A DNA stretch of 64,000 bases. Origin: Saxidomus purpurata. Taxonomy: Eukaryota > Mollusca > Bivalvia > Venerida > Veneridae. Each line of letters begins with the position of its first letter. Positions within the stretch are counted from its first letter, which is position 1. Under the pieces are notes generated by a model. That model was not told the origin of the DNA and did not search any database. It saw nothing but the letters and a program-made list of their open reading frames with translations. The position numbers and the translations under genes are program-made. The stretch lies in the NCBI GenBank assembly GCA_022818135.1, contig JAFMSR010000012.1:32172785-32236784 (forward strand). Reading direction: 5' to 3'. Shown here in pieces: positions 11,258-24,400 of this stretch.

Positions 11258-13624
11258 CTGAAAGTACAATTTTAAATAGTTATCAAATAGCTTATCGTAT
11301 ATCATTTTTGTTTTATATCAAGGATTGCACACATAACACATACTTATCAATCTATTGAAAACATTTTACACCAGTTCGGGCTGGTCTAGTTGCGATTTCC
11401 TATGAGAGGTCATTGATCAACACATAGCTAACCAAAGGCACTGTTTCTGTCATGCAGTTACAAAACTTACCGATAGATGTTATATAACAAATTCAATTTA
11501 AGGCTTTATAATTATTTCCCTAAAGAAATAATTTGAAAATTAAATGCTAAAATATGTATTTCATGTAGAAAAAATAATACCAAATTAAGTATTAGCTAGG
11601 TGTTTTAAAAGGTTTACCTTAAATAGAATTTATATCCATTTTAAACAATTAACATATTTTAATAAACAAAAATAAATAACGCCAGCACGTAGTTTGTTAA
11701 TTATAAAATGAGCCTGCAAAGATTTAAAGCACAATACAAATGTTTACAACCCTTTATAGGCCAAATAATTTACTAAACCAAGAATAATACATACCCAATA
11801 TAGATAAGATTGCGCTATTCAATGCGCGATTATAATGAGATATTTGACCCAAGTTCCTCTAATGAGAATTAGTCTAAGACATACAGTTTGTTTTCTGACG
11901 GGTTTGAATCAATAATTTTAAATGAATTATGAGTTCCGGATCATGGTCATAAAAGCGCCGAGTTACCCGAGACCTTCTGTTAAGCAAAGATATCTGTGGT
12001 CGACAGAGAAAGTGACAAAATGCTTCATTTCATATTATGTATTGAATTACTCTAACATATCATGCATCAGAGGATTAAAGGAACGCGTGAATCAATAGTG
12101 TTAGGTATTTAGGTATAATTTTCGCTATAAGTCAACAGTCTTTGCAAAGTAAGAATTTCAGGAAATTGTCAGTGAGCGAATTTGACTTCTGAGAGTCAGG
12201 AACGCCAGCTTTTTATTCATGAAAAATGGTAGGTACTGACAGAGACATTTATTTATGTCTCTGGTACTGATACAGAGGACACTATTCCGACTCCGAGCTG
12301 TATAGTGTTCTTCACTATTACTTGTTATCTATCTGTGTTCAAAGTTTGAAGTCAGTCCAAGAAGACTGCATTGGTGACCTTGACATTTGACCTCAATTTA
12401 CGTAGGTGTGTTCAACTACTCATAACCAACTTGCATACCAAGTTTGAGTGTCCTATGATCAATTGTTCTCTTTTTAGCAGTAGTGTATACATTGTATAGG
12501 AATGGATATGATCCCAAACCGATACAGCTTGACTCGGGGATCAGATGAAAATTATAGACTCAGTGTTGTGCACTGTCGGGAGGTAATAGTAATATTGTTG
12601 GAAAGTTTTAAGTTCCAGGCGCAAACAGTGTAGGGGGAGTTAATGGCTATGATAGACGGGCGGACGGACGGTCACATGTTCCCCGCCGCCGGGAAGATAA
12701 AGTATGGAACAAGTAGTTAAGAGTCGTCAGAGTGGAATTTGACGAAATACTATATAACGTACTATTTCCAAACATTGTTGAAGATCCGTATAGATTATCT
12801 GCTTTATCTGGTCAGGGGATTATTATTCGAATTTCAGAATGATGTAATAAAGAAGACAAAAAAATATACTCCAAAATTGATAGTAATCTCATCGTCATTC
12901 CTGACTTACCGTAACGACAGAAAAAGCATTAAGTAATACACAATATTAAGAAAATTAAGCACATGACACGAGCAATTCTTTGTTAAAAAAATCATAGGAG
13001 CTCGACTCTTACGAAATATGAAACTTTAAATAAAAAAAATAAATAAAAAAATAACCTTAGTTAAAATTCTAGCATCTATTTTCCGTAGCAAAGCCAATGA
13101 AAGAATTAGTCACTTACACAGCCGGCTTTAGTCCAAACACATTTGTATATTCAGTTTAAATTTATCTTTATTAAAAGTGAGCAAGTTTATGAACAAGTCA
13201 CATCTCTTTGTTCGAGTTAATATGTTCCATATAATGCAGACCTGTGTTTTATTAATGCCCTTTAGAAAGAAGCGTCTCCAATCACTGTTTTTCTATTCAG
13301 TATATTAAAGTTCATGTGCTAGTTGTTGATTTTTAAATAAGATTAAAATGATACGTATCAAGCACTTCAATCGATCTCTGATCAACATAATTCTTTACCA
13401 TAATACAGTATGGATAATGTCACAAAGTTCCTAATACATTTATAGAGACGCCAGTGGCATGTTATTTAATTCCTTGTTAAATTATTTAACAAGATCGCTT
13501 TGCGCCTGCATTTTGCCTATATGAATGACTACTGCAACCTATTAAGACCGATTACAAGGAAATTGATTGATTATTGATTAATAGGCTGACCGCTTGGCTG
13601 ACCGTGTCTGCACTTTTAAACGTA
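11258..13624. other. Intergenic with a degraded dispersed repeat
   Basis: No exon is supported. About 12240-12700 has features of a bivalve dispersed repeat ('cattggtgaccttgacatttgacctc', then 'gggcggacggacggtcacatg', then 'ccccgccgccggg' near its end). The 65-codon frame at 12739-12936 has no support. Confidence 0.4.
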
Positions 13625-13635
13625 CTGGAATAGGA

Positions 13636-13920
13636 GTGGGTCCGTGGTCTAGTGGTAACGCGCTGGAGTAGTTATCCAGGATTCTCAAGTTCAAGACACC
13701 CCGCTACATCACTAACATAACTGCCTTTCGAACAAGACCCTTTACCAAGATCCATTTCATCGGTTTGTTTTGTTTGTGCTTATAGTCTAACATCCTCGTT
13801 CAAGGTAGCTATGGTACGACATGAAACGTCCAGTGCATCGGTGCTATACACCGTGCGTTTAAAAGGACAATGGATGTGCATGGAGCTGGGACAGTTCCTG
13901 TACCTGGTACAAGTCCCTCA
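13636..13920 (+). repeat. tRNA-derived SINE
   Basis: A pol III A box (TGGTCTAGTGG, 13645-13655) and a B box-like GTTCAAGAC (13689-13697) are spaced as in a tRNA. A non-tRNA body follows, with 'tgaaacgtccagtgcatcgg', and it ends in a C-rich tract. The cloverleaf is not conserved enough for a functional tRNA gene. Confidence 0.55.
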
Positions 13921-14160
13921 CTTCCCCCCCTCTCCTCCTCTCCCCTACCCCCTCCCCCCCCTGCCCCCCCCCTGAAACCTAAAATTTCGCAAAATCAACG
14001 TTGAGTAATTTTGTACTTAGGAAATAGATTTCACATTTGAGTGATATACCGGTAAGTATATCACTTTGAAAAAAAAAAAAAAATAAACCAAAAAAAAAAA
14101 AATAAAAAAAAAAATAATAATTAAAAATATTATTTTTTTTATTAACAAAAAAAAAAGCAG
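13921..14160. repeat. C-rich then A-rich low-complexity tracts
   Basis: A C/T-rich run (13921-13975) is followed by an A-rich tract (14069-14155). A second C-run lies at 14449-14483. All are simple sequence without coding value. Confidence 0.7.
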
Positions 14161-15110
14161 GCTTTGAAATACCAGATCAAGGTCCTTATTCTTGAATACT
14201 CTGTAGACTAGTAGTAAACTTGTATATTTGCTGATTTGCACATTTTACGCAGAGAAGACCGTGCAATATCAAAAGTATAGCTTTATAATGGGGGTATTGG
14301 TGCCAAAGTTTGATTAGGATTTGTTCTGTTGACTTTCATCACATGAATGAAATTACCAATAATTTGTTATATTTTGTCCAAACCGCTTAGATTCTACGAT
14401 TTGTGCTGCATTTTCTCAAATCCTAAACGCTTTCAACATCCTCCCCCCACCTCCCTCCCCCTCCTCCCCCCCCCCCCCCCCCATTTTGACTTTCAAATAA
14501 AACTTAATATTTTTCTAATTCGGAACAAGTTTCGTAGGTGTACGTATGAGTGTATACGCAGTACGTCGTCCTCTGATTTTGTCCGTCATTGAAAGATAAG
14601 GAATTTATGTACACAAAGTCATCAAATCGTGATTTAAGAGGGCCAAGGGGTTTACAAATGAGTAGCACAGAGCTACACTTTCTGAAGATAACGCATATTT
14701 TATCAGCATTTTATTCTAAATTAAACAACATTTCCATCTTTCAAGTGGGATATTACATGTAATTGTAGAAATGGCTGATCACTGAAAATTTACCGACTAA
14801 TTAGTGAACATGTAAATCACGGATGTGCAGGCTGATATCATGGTCTACAGTAGTCACAATAACAGACTCTTTTCGCACCTACCACAAGCACGATTGTTCA
14901 TATAGTTTACACATTTGCTTAAACAAGATTTTTTTTAATTGCACCAATGAGCGTGTACCATAAGCACTCTTAAAATATCAATTTCGGCATTGTTTTAACT
15001 GGACAAAGAGCTTAGTAGCATTCAAAATTCAGAAAAAAACTACTTATTTACCAGTCCTTTTACATGCAACTGAGATGTAAGACACATTCGCGTTTTCGTA
15101 ATTCACAAAC

Positions 15111-15408
15111 ATGAATCTGCTTGGACTATTTTTGACAACGATTCTTGGGATAAGCACACAAAGCTTTGTTCTGACTGATCTAAAAGGTATTGATTATTCA
15201 GTTTAGTTAGATTATAAGGGATTTTGAATGGATTAATATATGCTAAAGGTAATTCACTGTTTCGACCTTGAATGCAAATGCTTAAGAGTGTACTAGACCA
15301 CGTGGTCCTTGGCCAAAGATGATGAGTGTTGCTTGGATCATCTGAGATCATGCGTGTGTGTGTGTGTGTGTGCGTGCGTGCGTGTTTGTGCGTGTGCGTT
15401 CGTGCGGG

Positions 15409-15445
<37 letters not shown>

Positions 15446-18400
15446 AAATTCTTGTTGTTGTTGTTTTTTTGAAGGCCATATGGAAAAAAGATATGTTTTG
15501 ATCTACATTGTAATTTTTTATATGTCTTATATGTTACCTTCATAAAATAAGGTTTTTTTATTATTATTTTTTTTTATTTTGGAAACGCAGTCTGTATACT
15601 AAACAGCCAAATCTGACGTATGTTAAATTAATTGCATACCGCTATATGGATTTGAGTCACTCTGTTAGAAGTTGAAACGGTTAAATTCTTTAATTGCCTT
15701 AAGACCACCACGCGACCTGATAAGGAACAGCGCAGTCACAAAATGGCATGCATGTTAAAAATTCAGTAATGAACAAAGAGAAATGGTAAGAACGCTCATA
15801 AGTAACGTGAAAATCAAGGTGATGAGGACATACGTAACACGAAAATCAAGATGACAAGGGCATTCGTAACCAATGACTACGAAAATATCCAACCCAAGTC
15901 TTGTGAATGAAACAAGAGCTGTAACTCGTAAGTGACGAATGCCTCGCATCCCGCCCCGGAAACTTAGAATCATTCACCCAATCCATTTGTCAAATGTATT
16001 CATGCAAATTGTTTTTATCCAAATGTTATACGTGTACTTGTACATAGAACAATAAAATAGTATTAAACTAAACTTAGAATCAACAACAAAAGCAAAAATC
16101 TGCATAGTAGCTATTTGAGAAAATCTGTTGAAAAATGTTGTTGCATGCGTGCACCGCGCCACTATATGTTTATATTTGGAATTCAAATTTTAAAGCGTTT
16201 GCAACGCTTTATAATTTTGGTGGCGTATAAGTTAAAAAATACAAACAAAATTACAGGACTTTCGTTCTAAATTATGTTAATTTCAGACAGACCTAGGGTT
16301 TTCATCAATACCTGAGAGCGAGCAGCTTTAAAGAGTTATGCTCCGGACAAGAAAATGTAAGAAAGGGGATACTTAAAACATTAAACAATGGTAGATGTAT
16401 ATACACTCATTGTGTTCTAGCACTGTTTGAAGTTTCAAGTAATTCCCTTCAATACTTATGCAGCAATGCCCAGGAAAAGAAAATTCAATAAAGGGGATTA
16501 ATAAAAAAAAAAAAAGGCAATGTAGAATTATCAGCACTACATATTTCCACTTAATGCGCTCTCTCATTGTATGCAATTTGAACGAATCTCACAAGTAAAT
16601 GTAAAAAAGGAGGGGGGGGGTGCGGGAATAAAAAAAAATAGGCAAGATGAATTATGGTTCTTGGACACTGCACTCCTCTCATTGTGCTCTATCATAGTAT
16701 GAAGTTTTAAGTAATTGCCTTTAATACGTTTGCAGTTATGCTCCTGACAAAATGGGGACCGACGGACGGACGACTCGACGTGGGCATTAAATGGTGACTT
16801 TTTAACACAGGCCGTCCCCGACACTTTCTGTCAAAATACTCGTTCTGCGTAAGTCCTTATTAGAACACTTTCTCTTTACCCGAATGCACAGTGCCGGGCA
16901 CAAGTTATACCTAGTACAAGTTGTGTCATTATTTTAGCTCATATGGTTTTGTGCCTGGGCAAGCTATTGTGCGCCTGTCCAGCGTCCATAAAAGTGTTCA
17001 TAAAAATCCTTTTTGTTTCAGTTTTGCTAAAATTCCCAAACAGATGAAAAAATCAAAGGGAATTCCTAAAAATGTCCTTTTTTTCATCTAAGTTTCTACT
17101 TTTTTATCTTTTATTATAAAAATGTATATACGTACAGCATTGAAAATGTTTTCATACTAAATATGTTTTAAATGTAGTTTAACAGTTCTTCTCATTCAGA
17201 GTAGGCAGTTTAAGGCAGTTGACCAGTGGACCCGTGTTCAGGTTGTTATTGGTTGTGACTGGATGACAGAGATGTGATTCTTTAAGGTAAATTGCAATAC
17301 TGTTCAGCCTTATTTATCCCCCCGCCGAAGGCGAAGGGGATATTAGAAATGGTCCGTCCGTGCGTCCGTCCCAATTTTGTCCGGAGCATAACTCCAAAAG
17401 TACTTGAGGGTTTTTTCAAACTTCATACCTGACAGAGACTTGGGAGGAAGTGCAGGTGTAAGAATAATAACTCTACTTGCCTACTTTTAGAGTTATTCCC
17501 TTTACGTTTATTCAAAAACTTTGTCGGAGCACCCAAAAGTACTAGAGGGTTTTTTCAAACTTAATACACTGATATAGCACTTGGTAGGAAGTGCAGTGTG
17601 CAAGAATAATAACTCTACCTTGCCTACTTTTAGAGTTATTCCCTTTATCAGATTTACTTGTCCGAGCTACTCCAAAAGTATTGAGGGTTTTTTCAAATTG
17701 ATACTGACAGAGCTTGGGAGGAAGTGCGTGTGCAAGAACAAAACTCTACCTTGCCACTTTTAGGTTTTCCCTTTACAGTTTCTTTAAAGTTGTCAGGCCC
17801 CAAAAGACTTGAGGGTTTCTTCAAACTTAATCAGACATAGACATGGTGGAAGTGCGTATGTAGAACATACTCTACCTTGCCTACTTTTACAAAGAAAAAT
17901 ATCATCCTACTGTAGAACATTATATAATTTTGCACCTTCTCTTCATGCCTTATCTTTTCCACTTACTGAAAACTCTGCATGACCATAACACAGCTTTTAG
18001 TTTCCTCTCACCAAGTAAAGTACGAAAGACAACCTTCAGGTAACTTCTTCCCGCGGGGGGTTTTGACAATGAAGATTATCTGAGGGATAAGTTAATGCTG
18101 TGTGGTTTTCTCCTTGTTACTTTAAATTTCTTTCTCAGTCAGACATTGATTTTTACAAGTGTATGGCTAGTGAAAAGTTTCTGTGACAGTCCTCATTTTC
18201 ATTGGTTCCTTCAGTTAAATTTTAATGATCCGATTCTGTATATTTCCAGGACACAGCCAATAACAGCTGAGGACTATGGACCACTGGTAAACACCTTTGC
18301 TATAGCTAAAGCACTATTTGTGAGTTACCTTTGTGTCAAATACGCAAAAGTAAGCCCATTTCATGGTCTTCGAGGACCATATTTTATTTCTAAAATTCCT

Positions 18401-21400
18401 AATTTTAGCTCTAAAATTTAATAAATATTGCCCTAAAACTAGCCCTAATTTGTTGTCAGAAGGTGCTGGACAGCCTGCGGCATGACGTCCGACGTCCGTC
18501 GTTCGTCAACGTTCGTCGTCAACAGTTGCTTGAAACAATATTTCCTGTGAAACCCCTCGGCCAATACTAATGTAACTTAGTAGGGATATTCCTTGTATTA
18601 ACCTGTACCAAAATGCGAAAAGAATTCTGATCCCTACAGAACTCTGGTTGCTACGGCAACCAAAAGGACAAACATTGAAAATCTTGGCACAAATGACCAC
18701 CTGATGACTCTACCAAACCTGCTAAAGTGAAATTGAATCATAAAAATGAGGCCCCCAGTGAGGTGGGACTGTTTCCTCCAAAAGTGAAATTGAATCATAA
18801 AAAATGAGGCCCCCAGTGAGGTGGGACTGTTTCTTCCATATAACCTAAATAGAAACTTCTTCTCTGATACATGTAGTTCTTGTTTTATATAGATTTTGTG
18901 TTTTTGTTGTTACACTGAGAGATTCTAGCTATTACTTTTATGCAATTTATGAGATTCCGAATTTCCCCAAGGTAAGTTATCTTTTCTTCGAACGTGTGAA
19001 GGTAAAAAACAGCTTAAAATCGAATCTGAAATGAGAAAACAACGGAGAAACCAAGTACTTATTAAAGGTCCATCACTAAGACAAAATCGAATTTTCTTTT
19101 AAATCTGGAATTTTAACGTGCGTCTTCTCAGAAATAAAATACGACATACTGCATACAATGTGACCATATTGTGTTGAAAATTTGAGTTTAACAAAAGAAT
19201 TAATAAATTATATTTTGCCTTTTCAAAAACGAAAGTAGGTTTTCCAGTTTTCAAATATCTTTGTAATTTTCCGGAAGTATCCAAGAAAGAGGCTGTAAAA
19301 CAGGTTGTACACGAATAAGCATGCCTATTTTGAACTATAGTTGAAAGAACTTTACTTCCAATGATGTGCAACGTATATCTCTAACTGTTTACAACATGCA
19401 ATAAAGCGTAGTAAAGTAGGATAATAAGACCACCCAGGTTAATCTAAGGATATAAAATTTTAGAAGCTAGTTCAAACTGTATTTCCCTGTTACAATTCCA
19501 GATTTAAAAGAAAATTCGATTTGGTGTTAGTAATGAACCTTTAATATGGATCGTTTCAAACTAAACTTGATTACATGAAAGCGCCATCTTATCTGGGAAT
19601 CGATAAAAATGAAATTCAATGAAGGTGAACGTGGGGAGGCTGTTGTTGAAGATGGCTTGAATGTGTTCTTTGACGATATTATATAACTGGACCAGTCTAC
19701 AGTGAAAACTCATTCTTTATAACGCTTCTGAAAGGTGTTTCAGTGAATGAAAAGTAAACTAATGAACAGAACATCTCTAAAAGCCAACTTGTCTCGCATT
19801 TTATATAATATTTACATAATTCTTTATATGTCTTATATGTTACCTTCATAAAATAAACATGTTTTTATTTTTTTTTTTTTTATTATATATAAAAACATGT
19901 ATTTGTATTTATGCTTAATTAATTTATGTATTTACATTAAATAATGGTAGAGTGCAATCGACAACCTTTTTCGTGTACATGTACTTTTCTGACAATCACA
20001 GGGTTCACCGAAATCTTGCACTGACCTCCCGTTTATAATTTACAGTTGCGCAGTATTGTTCGGATGTCCCAGGGTACAACTGCTCTTTGTTAGACTGCAA
20101 CAAATTTCCAGATGAAGCATCACACTTCTGTCCCAGAAAGTGTGGAGTTTGTCGTAAGTTAATCAGGTCACACTTATTGACATCGTCAGAACCCACGATT
20201 AATTTCTTCTACGTTTTTGCATAGCCTGGGTTACCGAGGACAGCTTCTTGATAGATTCATATTGACTCTTATCTTATCATTCTGTCGTACATCCTGAAGT
20301 AAGGCCATCCTTCGGAATGGCATAAAGTGGTCTTATTACTGAAGTGGTCTAAATATACTTACTATGAATTTGAGCATTTGGTTCCTAAATGGATGGTTTC
20401 GAATATCGAGGGTTGCCTTAATAGCGGGTGGTCTTATTAGCGGATTTTTACTGTAATTTTTCAACGGAGTCTTTTCATGTAGATCTAGAAAGAAAATTTA
20501 CATAAAACCCAAAATAAGATGACGTTTTGGTGCAAAGCGGCATGCGTTAAATGCTTGCACTGTAAACAGTCTTGTCATTAACCTACATGTTTATATTTTT
20601 AGATACATGCGAAGACAATGTCAAAATCAACTGCACGTTCTTCACGAGTCCATATTTGTGTACCAACTCTCATCTGCTGCAATATGCAGCACAGTACTGT
20701 CCACGACAATGCAACTTCTGTAAGATATCTTTGAACTGTTTTCATAATTTTTCTTTTCGTCTTTGTTGTCCAAGAGGAGCCAACCTTTATATAAGAAAGT
20801 TTCAATGGCAGTTTCTTACGGAGGATAGGGTTGTGATACTGTTCCTTCCAATGAACGATTGTTAGGTAAACTGCCTCCCTGTAATATCGTCTGATACAAA
20901 AACTATAAAACATCTGCAGAATTCTATTATAATTCTATAATAATGTCTGTTTACTTATAAAATGTAACAATTCACAGTGAGCACAATTCGAGGTTTATAT
21001 GCAACATGAAATAGACATGCTGTTGTTATTCCTTTCACGTTACAAATACATTGGTATTACATTGTATTTCGTTAAAGACGAGAGACTATAATGTTAGCTT
21101 ATTTCCTGAAGTTAGTAAAAATATGGAATAAAATTGTGGGGACACTGGCCTTGCCCACTTCAAACACCTTTCAACTATGCGATCAAAGATGACGAAAATG
21201 ACAGTGAAAATGCCATTTGGGCAACACATTGCATGTATACAACATCTGCTTGCTGCTCAAATATTTACCCTAATGGCGTTCAGTTACATTCTCTGTTTAA
21301 GGTACCCCGTGTATAGACAGTGACGACAGATGTGTGGGACTAAAAAGTTTTTGTAACGACTCTTTCTATGCTGCGCAGTGTCCCAGAACTTGCATAGCTT

Positions 21401-24400
21401 GTAGTGAGTATATAAAGTATTGCAGTCAAATGTTGTTCTCGTGATGCCCGTGACAAATCGCTGTCACTCTCGCTAATTCAAAACACATACCTTTTGCTCC
21501 CCACGGTCGGAAGCCCATTGGATTCGCCGCACGAGGACAGGTTTACTACCCGTTTAAAAGCAAGTACTGTAAAACTATCTTGGTGCCGTGATCGTCCGTC
21601 TTCATCACAATAAAAAATGTAGCACACCAGGACAATGTCAGTTCTTCAAAATATGCTATTCCAGTTGGTTTTGAGTGGTTAGGTAACATTGGACGGAGGG
21701 CCCCTCAGTTTGGCTCTCTTATTTTATACATCACATTTCAAAGTGGCCATCCTATTAATCATATAAGTTTAAGCAAAGACGTTTAGACTCGTATTCAGTG
21801 TGAACTGAACATTGCCAAACACATTACTAAAACGATTCTGTATGATAAATTTATTTAATTGAATATAATGAAACACTTATTATTTACATAAACTTCTACT
21901 AATATCTTCAAAGAAGAAACCGATTTTAACATAGAATATTTATTTCATGTTTATAAAACATTCATCGCAATTTAAAGCATCTTCATTGACGGTATTGCCG
22001 TATGAAAATACTGAAAGGTAATTGTATGCAAGGAAATAATTTGTGTATGCAGAAAAGTAACTATATTTCTAAGGTTTGAAATGCACGTTGTCAATCATAG
22101 ACTTATGTTAACCGCACCTTTATACAGAGAGATTTGATCCCGACAAGTACGTACAGAGTATTCTCACTACTGCTGCTACAACTGCTGCTAGAGCAAAGCC
22201 GTTGGCACCGTCGATCGATACCGTCCCAACAACAACGCCACCATCAACTTTCTTCACTACCGCACCTACACTACAACGTATGTTAAACTTGCCATTTAAG
22301 CCGAAGTATCATTTCTGGAACTTTGACGACACATAAATTACAGACCGTAGTAGCTCATGCTGTGATATCATTATTGTCTTTGACGCGATACAACTCATGT
22401 AACGTCATTTTCTCAAAACATGTTGACTGTCTCGATTAAACTTTCTGAGGCTTACACAGAAAGCTCAGACAGATGCACTTTTCATAACCGAACATCCGTC
22501 AGTCTGTCTTGAACATTTAAACGATACCACATTTTTACAGTTTTTGAAACTGTCACATGATCCGAGTACGTCTGCGTAGGAAATGAATAACTCTAAGACT
22601 CATGACACAGACTCTTTCATCTTCCTTTGATCTTTTAACTGACATTTTTCTATCGATTACGTCTTTCCAGCCAGATCTTCAATAAATTTTAATAATAATG
22701 CTTTCAGCAATTATTGCGAAAGACTGCGACAAGCTCGGTGTTATTGTTGAAGTTGCCAAGGGAAACAGCGTGTCGTATCCTGGTATACGTTCATGTGCAG
22801 ATGGCGCGCATCAACCTTCCGAGGCACTGGTACACACGTTTTGTGGAGCCCCTGGTGTGCCAAGCTGGACAGAAGGAGTTAAAGTATGTCACTGTAAAAT
22901 AATAGCAGAATTAAAGATGTATACAATAAGTAGATAGGCATGTCTGCTTCGGGTCAATTCAAAAGCTTTCCAATGTCTTTGATTTGACTTCCCAAGGAAG
23001 TAAGCTGCATGCATGCGTCCTGACTTACCTGTGACGACAGCTATATAGGCCTACCCTGGGGTTCACTGGTTGGAACCGTATGTAATTTGTGGGCAGGAAC
23101 GACAACTCGCTTAACTGTGTCACAACCTATTCTGTCCTAACAGAGTTGTCGGTATTTATAAGGCAGTACCCATAGGAGCTCGTGGTCGGGATTATGCCCT
23201 TTCCGGTTTTTGTTGTGTCTTTTCACATTCCTTAAAAAACCAAGCTAACAAAATATGATCTCATTTCCCCCGGATTTTAACTTTTATATTTTACAACTGA
23301 ATTAAGTACCCAGTACACAGAATTTTTTTTTCAGTCTACCAGGTACTTTAGTGGTAGACTATTAAAGTTAAGATCCGGGGAAAATAAGATCATTATTTGG
23401 TTGCTTGGTTCAAATGAATGTAAAAAGACACAACAAAGCCGGAAAAAGCATAGTCCCGACCGCGAGCTCCTATATTGATGCCATCACATTCGGCGAACTC
23501 GAAATCTTTTAACAACTATTCTGTTCCGTTTTGTTAGATTGCCTCACGTCTCTTTGTACATGTACATGGTCAGTGGTTATGATATAAGAATGCAAAAGAC
23601 AAGCAACCTTTTCTAGAATCATACTGAAGATCATTGCATCCTAAAAACGTCAATATTTACACGTTCATAATTGGAAACGCAAGTTTACTTTTCTTTTGGG
23701 GGGGGGGGATGCGCAAAGCCACAACAACAATGGTTTTAGAGGTATACGAATTGTAAGTAAATGCGTGGAGGAATATCAAAACACGGACCTAAATTGTGTA
23801 TATAGGTCATTGAGATCTAAAACTATTTCAGGTTCTAGAAAACTGCCAACGTATTCCACACTACTCCCCTATTGCTGCCACAACGTCAGTGTTCGGAGGT
23901 TCCATTGTGGCTGGTGTTTTTGTTAAATGTGAAGATGGCGGATTTCAGGTAAGATTATAAAAAATATAACTATCTGAATGCTGACAAAACAAAAACTATT
24001 ATCTCGTTTGGAAGTGTCTTGCCCAGTTGTTACAATAGGATTCGTGCTATTTTTATTTTGTTTCATAGTAAGTTTCAACAGTATTGTTCAGCGTAAACAC
24101 ACGGGCAGCTGACATAACCATCTTATCCTAGACTTCATTCTCCAGTAAGAAACTGTTTAAATTGACACCGACAACAATACGACTTAGGTGCCCTACGAAT
24201 TTAGATACATGTATATGTCAACCTCATTAAACGGCAAAAAAGAAAAAGAAAATGACATACAAATGTAGTTCTCAGCGCGAAAGGGTTACAAGGCATAATT
24301 GTTAGCGTTGTTTCAGCTGATTAGCAAAGGAAATGGTAATAAGCCGCCCACTTGTATACCAGCATTAGTTATACAAGTCGGAAACGAGGTTAATCTTTAC

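Noticed and set aside
13638..13710. Possible tRNA gene
   Set aside because: A and B boxes are present but the acceptor stem does not pair and a SINE body follows.
15103..15545. Frames on both strands over the TG/AG microsatellite
   Set aside because: Simple-sequence artefact in intron 1 of the ShKT gene; the real coding piece is 15111-15186 on plus.
18095..18421. Hydrophobic plus-strand frame of 108 codons
   Set aside because: No consistent splice borders and not in phase with the ShKT gene; hydrophobicity reflects T-rich sequence. A piece near 18250-18285 has AG and GT borders but nothing to join.
20046..21403. Reading the ShKT domains as a venom or toxin gene
   Set aside because: ShKT domains are common in ordinary secreted proteins and enzymes; the multidomain layout and Thr-rich linker do not resemble a short toxin precursor.
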